From: Francisella frigiditurris
Lineage (GTDB): Bacteria; Pseudomonadota; Gammaproteobacteria; Francisellales; Francisellaceae
DNA length: 64,000 nucleotides
Direction: 5' to 3'
Assembly: GCF_001880225.1 (NCBI RefSeq)
Contig: NZ_CP009654.1
Span: forward strand, 1,116,001-1,180,000
Of this stretch, positions 55,489 through 63,595 are shown piece after piece. The translations under genes were made by a program, and so were the position numbers. Under the pieces are notes generated by a model that was given only the letters and a program-made list of their open reading frames with translations, was not told the DNA's origin and made no database searches. Positions within the stretch are counted from its first letter, which is position 1, and each line of letters opens with the position of its first letter.

Positions 55489-56589
55489 ATGGAACACAGT
55501 TATATTTCAAAAGAGAAAATAAAAGTCAGTCAAGCATCTAATGGGAATGATATTTTTATAGAGAAAATCACTATCACAGGCTCTGATAAAAATGCCCCTA
55601 GTGTTTATATGCAAGCAAGTATGCACGCATCTGAACTACAAGGTAATGCTGTAATGGTAGATCTTATTGATTACTTTAAAAAGCATCAACCAAAAGGAAA
55701 TATCTACCTAATTCCTCAATGTAATCCTATAGGAATGGATGTTTTCCAAGGAGCAGGGCACCAAGGCAGATTTGATTCAGCGAATGGTGATAACTGGAAT
55801 AGATATTATTTCTTCAAAACTATCGACTATGCCGCTTTTGTTAAGGAACATTTAAACTCTAGTACAGCAGAATATAAAAAAGCTTTTGAAAAAATATTGG
55901 CTAAACAATTAGATGAAGCTTTATCAGAAGAATGGTTTTTATCTCGTGCTAAAAGACTAAACTATACTGTCCAGAAAGAAGCTATAAAAGCTGATTATGT
56001 TTTAGATCTACATACAGATACAGATGCTATCACATATATTTACACTCCAGAATTTGCTAAAAAAGCTGCTGAAAAGTTTGGCTATAGAGAAACTTTAGTT
56101 ATTGGTAATGATTTTGGTGGTGCTTTAGATGAAGCTATATTTGTACCTTGGTGGAAACTACAAGAAGAGTTTAAAAGACAAGGTAGAGATGAAGAGGTAT
56201 TAAAAGAATGCTTTACACTTGAACTTGGATCAGAAGAGTATATAAATTTTGATGATGCTAAAATGCAAACTCAAGGTGTATTAAATTATCTAGCTTATAG
56301 AGGAATCATTAACTCACCATTTGAAACAAATAGATTAAGCACAAAAATCACTCATAATGATATCGCAAACTATAAAGCTATAAGAGCAGTAGAAGGTGGT
56401 CTTTATGAATGGTTTGTAAAAGCAGGTGATACTTTTAAGGCAAATGAAATAGTTGGGCAGTACATCCAAACTTCTACTATGGAGAAAAAACCATTATGGT
56501 TTCCTTTCGGTGGAACTATCATAAGTCTTCATATCAAAGGCGCTGCTTGTCAAGGTAGTCAGCTTATGAATTTGGCTATTCATAATTAA
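55489..56589 (+). CDS. M14-type succinylglutamate desuccinylase/aspartoacylase family protein
   Basis: 366 aa zinc hydrolase. Metal ligands are His46 and Glu49 in SMHASELQGN and His175 in LDLHTDTD; the catalytic Glu lies in FTLELGSEEYI. The last 80 residues form a beta-rich domain (GLYEWFVKAGDTFKANEIVGQYI). It would deacylate N-acyl amino acids or peptides; the substrate is unknown. Its 3' end (SQLMNLAIHN then stop) is mirrored by a degenerate copy at 57753-57785 beyond the toxin gene. Confidence 0.88.
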   Translation: MEHSYISKEKIKVSQASNGNDIFIEKITITGSDKNAPSVYMQASMHASELQGNAVMVDLIDYFKKHQPKGNIYLIPQCNPIGMDVFQGAGHQGRFDSANGDNWNRYYFFKTIDYAAFVKEHLNSSTAEYKKAFEKILAKQLDEALSEEWFLSRAKRLNYTVQKEAIKADYVLDLHTDTDAITYIYTPEFAKKAAEKFGYRETLVIGNDFGGALDEAIFVPWWKLQEEFKRQGRDEEVLKECFTLELGSEEYINFDDAKMQTQGVLNYLAYRGIINSPFETNRLSTKITHNDIANYKAIRAVEGGLYEWFVKAGDTFKANEIVGQYIQTSTMEKKPLWFPFGGTIISLHIKGAACQGSQLMNLAIHN

Positions 56590-56595
56590 AAATAC

Positions 56596-57624
56596 TTATC
56601 TTTTAATTAATTCAGATATTATTGATGAATTAATTGGATAAGATTCAGTAGACACAAGCTTATTCGTTTTTATATCATAACGGTGAATAGTTACACTAAA
56701 ATGTGAACCAGTATCCGCATGAACATTACCAGTACCTATCAAGTAAGCAACTCTTTTTTCTATATCAATTTTTACCCCTTCAGGTAATGGAAGCTTAGTT
56801 TGTGTCCATCCTAATGCATCAAATATTGGTATTTGTACACTTTGATAACTAGTATATTTAGGATCAATCAAAATTTCTCCAGTATTTTTATCTCTAGCCT
56901 GATAATCATATCTTAATGTACCTGTTAATGGGATACTAAAATGATATGTGCCATCTATTTGTACTTTATGAAGGTATACTATTAATTCTGCTCTTTCCCA
57001 AGGATTAACAGTTATTCTCTGGGGAGGAGAGATGTAAGATATTGTTTCTGAATGAGTTACTGTATCTGAAGTGCTCCCAGACCAGGTGCCTGAAACCGTA
57101 ATTTCCACTCCTCCTTTACCTATAAATGGTATTGAAAATTCAGCTTTAGTTGTTACTCCAGTTGAGTTTTCCCAACCGCTAGTTGTAGTAGTAGAGGTTG
57201 TATTTGTTTCTGTATGTTCAAAACCGTCAGTAAGTAGTAGAGTAGGTGTGTCAGTAGGATTATTGAGCTCTGAAAATCCTGCATAAATTGACTTATCATC
57301 AGACAGTTTAAGGTCATTATTTGATATAAAGGTAGGAGTCAATGTATCAATTAGCCAATCAAAGATGGATTGACCATAAATCTCTACTTCTCTACCTTTC
57401 CATAACTCAAGAGTCTCAGGCTTAATTTGAAGCATTTGAATAACTACTTCATAAGTTAATCCATTAGTTAAATAATTTTTAATAACATCAATGCCTTTAA
57501 TACCATCTTCCACTGAAGATAGTCTATTTAGCTTTACAGTATTGTTATTAGTTAGGTTTACTATCTCATAGTATCGATTAATGCTCGACAGCATAGCATT
57601 TCCCACATAACCAAATTTGTTCAT
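56596..57624 (-). CDS. Putative ETX/MTX2 (aerolysin-type) pore-forming toxin
   Basis: From ATG (complement of 57622-57624, SD GAGGGAAAG) the protein is 342 aa. Residues 134-200 match the ETX/MTX2 pore-loop region: a Thr/Ser-rich strand (ETNTTSTTTTSGWENST), then AEFSIPFIGKGGVEITVSGTW and SGSTSDTVTHSETISY, alternating residues as expected of a transmembrane beta hairpin. PPQRITVNPWERAELIVYLHKVQIDGTY and FSIPLTGTLRYDY follow. The N-terminal 130 residues would be the receptor domain and are not recognised. There is no signal peptide. It is convergent with the M14 gene (6-bp gap). The target (eukaryotic membrane) is inferred; it is untested as a toxin. Confidence 0.8.
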   Translation of the reverse strand: MNKFGYVGNAMLSSINRYYEIVNLTNNNTVKLNRLSSVEDGIKGIDVIKNYLTNGLTYEVVIQMLQIKPETLELWKGREVEIYGQSIFDWLIDTLTPTFISNNDLKLSDDKSIYAGFSELNNPTDTPTLLLTDGFEHTETNTTSTTTTSGWENSTGVTTKAEFSIPFIGKGGVEITVSGTWSGSTSDTVTHSETISYISPPQRITVNPWERAELIVYLHKVQIDGTYHFSIPLTGTLRYDYQARDKNTGEILIDPKYTSYQSVQIPIFDALGWTQTKLPLPEGVKIDIEKRVAYLIGTGNVHADTGSHFSVTIHRYDIKTNKLVSTESYPINSSIISELIKR

Positions 57625-57752
57625 ATGTCTTTCCCTCATTTATATCTCATCCACTAAAAAATATAAACTTTATATAATTATTGTAAATAAATTGTCACAG
57701 CGTAACTTATGCAGCTAGGTTATATATGAAACAAATAATGAGTCAAAAAGAT

Positions 57753-57785
57753 GGTCAGTTTATGAATTTAACTATTTATAAATAA
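57753..57785 (+). pseudogene. Degenerate copy of the M14 gene 3' end
   Basis: Eleven codons, GGT CAG TTT ATG AAT TTA ACT and so on to TAA, match the end of the M14 gene (56557-56589) in 27 of 33 bases with the same frame and stop, encoding GQFMNLTIYK versus SQLMNLAIHN. The similarity extends upstream with one extra codon (AGTCAA versus TGTCAA). A mini-frame from ATG 57726 includes it. It ends exactly at the stop of the adjacent CDF gene on the other strand. It is a remnant of a duplication or a second paralogue. Confidence 0.65.
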
Positions 57786-58673
57786 TTATAGAAGAATATA
57801 AACCTTAAACTCATTATATGTAAAGTTCTTATTATAAATTTTCTTTAACTCTGTTTTATATTGGCTCAACTTTTTACCTTCAAAAACTTGATCAGATTGC
57901 AGATGAATATCCACAAATATAAAACGTCCTGATTGAGTTGCCTTTACTTGATTAATAGCTATTGAATATTTTTTGGCAATCTCTTCAGCAAAATGAAAAA
58001 TCTTTGTTTCTAATTCTTCTACCGGGGCTACATCAAGCAAGTGAGAATAGGATTCTATAATTAGCTTAATAGGGTTTCTCATTATGAAAATACCCATACA
58101 AATAGCAATGATAGGGTCAACATATATTGCTAATTTATGATATCCCAAATATTCTAGAATAAAGCCCATAAAAATAGCTAAAGTTACTCCAATTCCAAGC
58201 AAGCTATCAGCTTTCCATAGTTCAGCATCGGCTGCTAAAATTCTTGACCCTGTTACCTTAGATTTCTTATAGACAAATATAAACATAACTATACATAAAA
58301 CTGTTCCTACAATTTCAGATAGTAAAGCAAAGCTATAATTAGGTTTTATTGCATGGGTTATCATATTTATGATTGAAATCAAAATTACACTTATAGCCAT
58401 TAAAAGAACAAAGCCAGATTCAAACAATATAAAAACAGGCTCTAATCTATAGTAGCCATAAGGATATCTATCATTAGCTGGTTGGTTGATCTTTTTTATG
58501 ACATAAATTGAAAATGCATATATTAGTACTGTGATTATAGAATATCCAGTATCCAAAAGAACTGTTAATGATTGTGCAAAATAAACTATTACGATACTAA
58601 AAATAGCATAAACAACGGCTATGCCAAAGTTTAATTTTAAGGTTTTTTCTTCAAGCTGATTATCAGACGACAT
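57786..58673 (-). CDS. Cation diffusion facilitator (CDF) family transporter
   Basis: 295 aa, six membrane segments plus a cytosolic C-terminal domain of about 80 residues. The core shows YPYGYYRLEPVFILFESGFVLLMAI, where a metal-coordinating His-x3-Asp-type pair is replaced, and ILAADAELWKADSLLGIGVTLAIFMGF. The usual DxxHxxxD helix is AELWKADSL here, so the metal specificity cannot be assumed to be zinc. The C-terminal VDIHLQSDQVFEG fits the family's dimerisation domain. Confidence 0.8.
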   Translation of the reverse strand: MSSDNQLEEKTLKLNFGIAVVYAIFSIVIVYFAQSLTVLLDTGYSIITVLIYAFSIYVIKKINQPANDRYPYGYYRLEPVFILFESGFVLLMAISVILISIINMITHAIKPNYSFALLSEIVGTVLCIVMFIFVYKKSKVTGSRILAADAELWKADSLLGIGVTLAIFMGFILEYLGYHKLAIYVDPIIAICMGIFIMRNPIKLIIESYSHLLDVAPVEELETKIFHFAEEIAKKYSIAINQVKATQSGRFIFVDIHLQSDQVFEGKKLSQYKTELKKIYNKNFTYNEFKVYILL

Positions 58674-58718
58674 ATATTTATTTTGTTAAAAGGTTATAAA
58701 ATTATACTTATTGGAAGA

Positions 58719-60467
58719 CTATTGAATAAGCATAAGGATATATCTAGCATTCTCCACACCATTAGCAGCTGCTTTTTGATAATACTCAATAGCTTTTTCC
58801 TTATTATATTTCAAGCCATCATCATCTTCATCAAAATATATATTAGCTAATTTGTAATATGCTCGGCCATAGCCTAATTTAGCTGCTTTTCTAAATTCTT
58901 TTATTGCTTCAGGATATTCTTTCATATCATAGAAATATTCACCTAGATAATATATAGCTTCGACTTTACCATTCTCAGCTTCTTTCTCTAATTTTGCTCT
59001 ATCAACATAATTATCTTTTACTGCAGACTCTTTTAAGGCTTTCATTTTCTCTTCAGTTGTTAACTCTTTTTCTACTTTCTTAGTAGTTTCAGCTTCAGTA
59101 ATTTTATTAGTTATCGGAATAGATGAAACTGTCGTAGTAGGAGTAGCAACAGAAGCTATATCTTTTTGATCTGTTACTATATTCTTTTTAGAAAGATTTT
59201 TAAATTGTCTTATTTTTAGAAACTTATTAATAAAACTGATCTTTGCAATATAGTAATCATTATTTTTATCAAAACTTTTGTTTAAATCTATCAAGCTATC
59301 CCATGAAAGTTTATTTGAAGTAGTAAATAAATTACTTATATATTTTGATGTATTGTTATCTTTAAAATAATCAATATTTACTAAGCTTTTCTTAGTATTA
59401 TTATCTAGTAATTCAATATCTGCTTTATTAACGTCTAAAGCTTTTGAAATAAACTCTCTAAAATATTCTTTATTAATAGTTCTATAATAAAAATAAATTA
59501 AACCTTCATTATTTAATGAACTCTTATTAGCACTATTATTTATTATATTGACTGTATTTTGCTTTCTAACCTGAGATTCATTTATTATCTTCTCAGCAAT
59601 TTGAGATTGTTTATAATTTTGTACTTCTTCATTAAGCTTATCTGTAGCTTTTGCTTCAGACAACTTATCTGTTATTAGAGTAACATTATCTTTAGCATTT
59701 TTTGCAATTTCAGGATCTTTACTTTTTTCAAGCTCTTTCCATAAATTTAGAGCTTTTGAATACTCATTACTATTATTAAACCTATTAGCTTGTTTAACCA
59801 AAGCTGGCTCATAACCTTGTACTGCTGCTGCTTTTAATAATGTATCAATTTCATCTTCGTCATCAGATGAAAGTTCACCTTTTTCATACAATTCAAACAA
59901 CTTATATAATAGAACTGGATCTGTATTAAAAATAAGATCTGGATTTTGATCAAAGAGTTTAACTAATTGCTCTAAAGCAGGTTTATAACCTTTTTTATAT
60001 GCTTGAACTAAATATGCTCTAGCTTTAGCATTATCTTTATTTACCCCATCGCCATTCATATATAAGATAGCTAATTGATAAGCAGCTCTAGCAGATCCTT
60101 GACTCAAAGCTATATTATAATTTTTATAAGCTTCTCTATAATTAATACTAGTACCTAAACCAAATTGGTAAGCATAACCTAAATAATATCTATCTGAAGT
60201 AGTAGCTTTACCATTTTCATCTAACTCTTTTAAAATCTCAAAAGCCTCATTATAGCCATCACTTTTCCTAGCTTGGATATCATTTATAGCTTTAGCATAA
60301 GCCTCTAAATAAGCCTTATGTGTATGACTTAAATAAAGATTAACTCCCATACCACCAAGACCAAGAATTAAAATAACTAATCCTACTATAATTGATTGTT
60401 TTTTAGTTAAGCTCTTTCTTGCTTTTTTCTCAACAGGATTCTTATCTTTTTTTCTCTTTATAATCAT
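58719..60467 (-). CDS. Sel1/TPR-repeat protein with N-terminal membrane anchor
   Basis: 582 aa. After a basic N-terminus a single helix (KKQSIIVGLVILILGLGGMGVNLYL, about 24-48) anchors it. Sel1-like repeats follow at about 90-165 (YRLGYAYQFGLGTSINYREAYKNYNIALSQGSARAAYQLAILYMNGDGVNKDNAKARAYL abbreviated) and at about 515-582 (GKVEAIYYLGEYFYDMKEYPEAIKEF; AYYKLANIYFDEDDDGLKYNKEKAIEYY). About 230 residues of unrecognised Lys/Asn-rich sequence lie between. Such proteins often scaffold envelope or secretion complexes; function unknown. Confidence 0.75.
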   Translation of the reverse strand: MIIKRKKDKNPVEKKARKSLTKKQSIIVGLVILILGLGGMGVNLYLSHTHKAYLEAYAKAINDIQARKSDGYNEAFEILKELDENGKATTSDRYYLGYAYQFGLGTSINYREAYKNYNIALSQGSARAAYQLAILYMNGDGVNKDNAKARAYLVQAYKKGYKPALEQLVKLFDQNPDLIFNTDPVLLYKLFELYEKGELSSDDEDEIDTLLKAAAVQGYEPALVKQANRFNNSNEYSKALNLWKELEKSKDPEIAKNAKDNVTLITDKLSEAKATDKLNEEVQNYKQSQIAEKIINESQVRKQNTVNIINNSANKSSLNNEGLIYFYYRTINKEYFREFISKALDVNKADIELLDNNTKKSLVNIDYFKDNNTSKYISNLFTTSNKLSWDSLIDLNKSFDKNNDYYIAKISFINKFLKIRQFKNLSKKNIVTDQKDIASVATPTTTVSSIPITNKITEAETTKKVEKELTTEEKMKALKESAVKDNYVDRAKLEKEAENGKVEAIYYLGEYFYDMKEYPEAIKEFRKAAKLGYGRAYYKLANIYFDEDDDGLKYNKEKAIEYYQKAAANGVENARYILMLIQ

Positions 60468-60536
60468 ATTCTAGATTTACACTAAATAAATTGATAGACA
60501 ATCACTATGACATTATATAATAGTAATCAGCTGCAT

Positions 60537-61397
60537 TTAAGAATTATCAGCATTTTTATTTTTAATAAGATCTTCTAAAGCTTGTTTCTCATCTAAAACA
60601 GTAGCTGGATCTTCTAAAGAAATCTTTCCAAAATGTCCATTTCTAAAATCATGAATAATAGTTTTTGCTGCTTGTTCAATATTATTATTTGTCTTTAAAC
60701 TTGCTATTTCTTTTAGAATATATTGAGGATGTTTATTCTCAGTAACTATATTATATCTATTAGTAAGCAAGCTAATATTCTTAGAATTTAAAAAGTTTAT
60801 TAAGAAATTTGCTGTAGAAATATAATCCATTGCAGTATCACGAATAGAACCAATACATGCAATTCTATACCCTGACTGCTCACTTTTAGGACTTGGAAAC
60901 ATAATTCCTGGAGTATCAAATATTATAAATCCTTTTTCAATATCTGTCCTTTGTTGCATTTTTGTTACTGCAGGCTCATTTCCCGTTTTTGCAACTTTTC
61001 TACCTGCAAGTTTATTAATCATAGTCGATTTCCCAACATTTGGAATACCAAATATAATTGCTCGAATAGGTTTTAAAACAGTTCCTCTATTTGGGAGTTG
61101 TTTTTTTGCTAAAGCTACTATTTTTTTTACAATATTTTTATCGGTAAGTGTATCTACTGCTATAGCATTACCTTTATAGTAGTTTATCCATTCTTTAGTT
61201 ATTTCCTTATCTGCTAGATCATTTTTTGAAAGTATCCTGATAATTGGCTTATCGCCAACTATATCTTCTAAGACATTATTACTGCTAGATTCAGGAATTC
61301 TTGCATCAACTATTTCTATAGCAATATCAATTTGAGGCATTTTTTTTCTAAATTCTTTAGTTGCTTTATGCATATGCCCTGGAAACCAATGTAACAT
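60537..61397 (-). CDS. rbgA: Ribosome biogenesis GTPase RbgA/YlqF
   Basis: A circularly permuted GTPase of 286 aa that matures the 50S subunit. G4 comes first (LSKNDLAD, 57-63, an S in place of the usual N of NKxD), then G1 GIPNVGKST (117-125), and a G3 DTPGIMFP. MLHWFPGHMHKATKEF is the family N-terminus, and the C-terminal helix bundle contains AAKTIIHDFRNGHFGKISLE. Divergent from nagA. Confidence 0.94.
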   Translation of the reverse strand: MLHWFPGHMHKATKEFRKKMPQIDIAIEIVDARIPESSSNNVLEDIVGDKPIIRILSKNDLADKEITKEWINYYKGNAIAVDTLTDKNIVKKIVALAKKQLPNRGTVLKPIRAIIFGIPNVGKSTMINKLAGRKVAKTGNEPAVTKMQQRTDIEKGFIIFDTPGIMFPSPKSEQSGYRIACIGSIRDTAMDYISTANFLINFLNSKNISLLTNRYNIVTENKHPQYILKEIASLKTNNNIEQAAKTIIHDFRNGHFGKISLEDPATVLDEKQALEDLIKNKNADNS

Positions 61398-61462
61398 GAG
61401 TAGATAAAAACCGTAATTCTGATATATTTATTAATAAGATATTTTATATATAAGATTTATTT

Positions 61463-62596
61463 ATGCAAAGTTATATCCTTAAAGGTGCAAAAGTATGCTT
61501 TGATACAGAAATAAAACATTCAGATATTTTAGTAAAAAATGGCGTTATCGAACTAGTTCAAGAAGATATAAAAAAAGATTTATATAATTTACCAGTAATT
61601 GAATTATCTAGTGACGATTATGTTTTACCAGGATTTATAGATATTCATATTCATGGTTCTAATGGTGCTGATGTTATGGATGGATCTTTTGAGTCTTTAG
61701 AAACTATTTCAAAATCAATATACAAGCATGGTGTCACAAGCTATTTAGCGACAACGATGACTGCATCATATGAAGATATTTTGAATTCTATGCTAGCCAT
61801 CAAAAATTATAATCAAAAAATTATAAAAGATAGCGCTAAAATAGCTGGTATTCATTTAGAAGGTCCTTTTATCTCTCCAGGAAAAATAGGTGCTCAAAAT
61901 CCAAATTACTTACAAGATGCAAATTTAGATAAACTCAATACTTGGAATATTAATTCAGGAAATTTGGTTAAAAAAATAACCATTGCCCCAGAAATAAAAG
62001 GAACTAATGAAATAATAGACTTCTGTAATAAGCAAAAAATTATTACATCAATTGGACATACAGCCTGTACAGCTCATCAAGCTCTAGCTGCTATAGAAAG
62101 AGGGTGCTCTCATGCAACACATCTTTTTAATGCTATGAGTGGTGTTGATCATAGAAACCCAGGAGCAGCTACAGCAATTTTAATGTCTAAAAAAGTTTTA
62201 GCAGAATTAATAGTTGATGGTGTACATCTACATAAAGATACTGTCAAATTTGCTTATGAAATAAAAGGAACCAATAACATAGCTCTTATAACTGATGCTA
62301 TGTCCGCTCAAGGGTGTGCGGATGGTTTATTTGAGCTAGGTGGTCAAAAGGTTATAGTCAAACATGGTGAAGCAAGACTTGAAAATGGAGTGCTTGCTGG
62401 AAGTGTTTTAACTATGAATAAAGCTCTAGAAAATATGATCAAATTTACAGACTGTAGTTTACTAGATGCTGTCAAGATGACTAGTACAAACCAAGCAAAA
62501 TCATTAAATTTAAAAGGTGGACAAATAAAAGTAGGGTATAATGCTGAATTTGTTATTTTAGATAAAAATTATCAAGTAAAACAAACTCTAAATTAA
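61463..62596 (+). CDS. nagA: N-acetylglucosamine-6-phosphate deacetylase
   Basis: 377 aa amidohydrolase that deacetylates GlcNAc-6-phosphate for amino-sugar use. The metal site begins IHIHGSNGADVMDG (61-74); GIHLEGPFISPGKIGAQN carries the metal-binding Glu, HTACTAHQALAAIERGCSHATHLFNAMSG the His pair, and ALITDAMSAQG the catalytic Asp. It is nine bases upstream of tsaB. No nagB or PTS gene is in the window. Confidence 0.94.
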   Translation: MQSYILKGAKVCFDTEIKHSDILVKNGVIELVQEDIKKDLYNLPVIELSSDDYVLPGFIDIHIHGSNGADVMDGSFESLETISKSIYKHGVTSYLATTMTASYEDILNSMLAIKNYNQKIIKDSAKIAGIHLEGPFISPGKIGAQNPNYLQDANLDKLNTWNINSGNLVKKITIAPEIKGTNEIIDFCNKQKIITSIGHTACTAHQALAAIERGCSHATHLFNAMSGVDHRNPGAATAILMSKKVLAELIVDGVHLHKDTVKFAYEIKGTNNIALITDAMSAQGCADGLFELGGQKVIVKHGEARLENGVLAGSVLTMNKALENMIKFTDCSLLDAVKMTSTNQAKSLNLKGGQIKVGYNAEFVILDKNYQVKQTLN

Positions 62597-62605
62597 AGGT
62601 TATAA

Positions 62606-63250
62606 ATGAAGTTTTTAGTTTTAGACACCTCTAGTTCTTTTTGCTCTGTTTCATTAAGTGTGGATAATAAAATTTTTTCACAAACAAGATTTATTCCAAG
62701 AGAGCATAATAAATATCTATTACCAATGATAGATGAAGTTATTAAAGAAGCTAATATAGATAAAAAAAGTATAGGTTTCGTTGCTTATGGCGTTGGTCCA
62801 GGAAGTTTTGTTGGAGTAAGATTAGCTGCTTCTGTATGCCAAGCATTTGCGGTAAGTTTAGATATTCCTGTAATTGGTTTTTCAAGCATGTTTGCTATCG
62901 CGAAAAGTACTACTACTGATAATGATAAAGTAGCTGTAATCCTTGATGCTAAAATGGGAGATTTCTATCTAGGCTTTTATGATAAGAGTAAAGATAAGAT
63001 AGTTTCTGAGCAAGTTTATAAATTAGATGAATATTCTCCAAATATGCTGGATGGTTATCAAACAGTTGGAGAAAAAATAGCTCAAATTAATTTTGAACCA
63101 GAAATAGATGAATTTAATTTAGATACTAGGTTTTTAACAGACTATATTATTAGTGAATATTATAAACATAAAAAAGAAAATAAACTAACTCATGAAACTT
63201 ATCCTGTCTATCTAAGAGGAACTTCACACTGGGCTAAAAAAGGGGAGTAA
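62606..63250 (+). CDS. tsaB: tRNA threonylcarbamoyladenosine synthesis protein TsaB
   Basis: 214 aa, ASKHA-fold partner of TsaD in t6A37 formation. FLVLDTSSSFCSVSLS opens the domain and PREHNKYLLPMIDEVIKEA, GVGPGSFVGVRLAASVCQAFA (a near-canonical GPGSFTGLR loop) and KMGDFYLGFY follow. The start ATG 62606 has an AAAGG SD; nagA ends nine bases before it, so the two are co-transcribed. Confidence 0.95.
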   Translation: MKFLVLDTSSSFCSVSLSVDNKIFSQTRFIPREHNKYLLPMIDEVIKEANIDKKSIGFVAYGVGPGSFVGVRLAASVCQAFAVSLDIPVIGFSSMFAIAKSTTTDNDKVAVILDAKMGDFYLGFYDKSKDKIVSEQVYKLDEYSPNMLDGYQTVGEKIAQINFEPEIDEFNLDTRFLTDYIISEYYKHKKENKLTHETYPVYLRGTSHWAKKGE

Positions 63251-63316
63251 AACAAATATACTATCTTTAGTGTGTTCCATTTTAGATTATAGAAAAACTT
63301 TATAGTAAAATTAAAA

Positions 63317-63592
63317 GTGAGTTTTACCTCTTTAGACTTTGAAGTTATTACCCATACTTTAGTTTCTCCTAGAAGTAACAGTACTTTTAGAGATGTTACA
63401 AAATCTTGTAATATGGCATTTTATTCGGATCTAATTAAACTATCTAAACAGGCTAGGGACTTGGTTAGAATAGTAGTAGCAAATATTCAGTCTAATTGGA
63501 AACATAACGTAACCTCAAGTACTGAGACATATGTTTGTGCTGATGGTTTAATAATGTCTGGAGTAGCATTACGGGCTGATATAGTAAAATAA
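63317..63592 (+). CDS. Small protein of unknown function
   Basis: 91 aa from a GTG at 63317 with no clear SD. The C-terminal part (KLSKQARDLVRIVVANIQSNWKH then STETYVCADGLIMSGVALRADIVK) is an amphipathic helix followed by two strands and looks protein-like; the N-terminus is less convincing. It is not recognised. It could be a complete small gene or the tail of a decayed one. The gap to tsaB is 66 bp. Confidence 0.4.
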   Translation: MSFTSLDFEVITHTLVSPRSNSTFRDVTKSCNMAFYSDLIKLSKQARDLVRIVVANIQSNWKHNVTSSTETYVCADGLIMSGVALRADIVK

Positions 63593-63595
63593 GTG

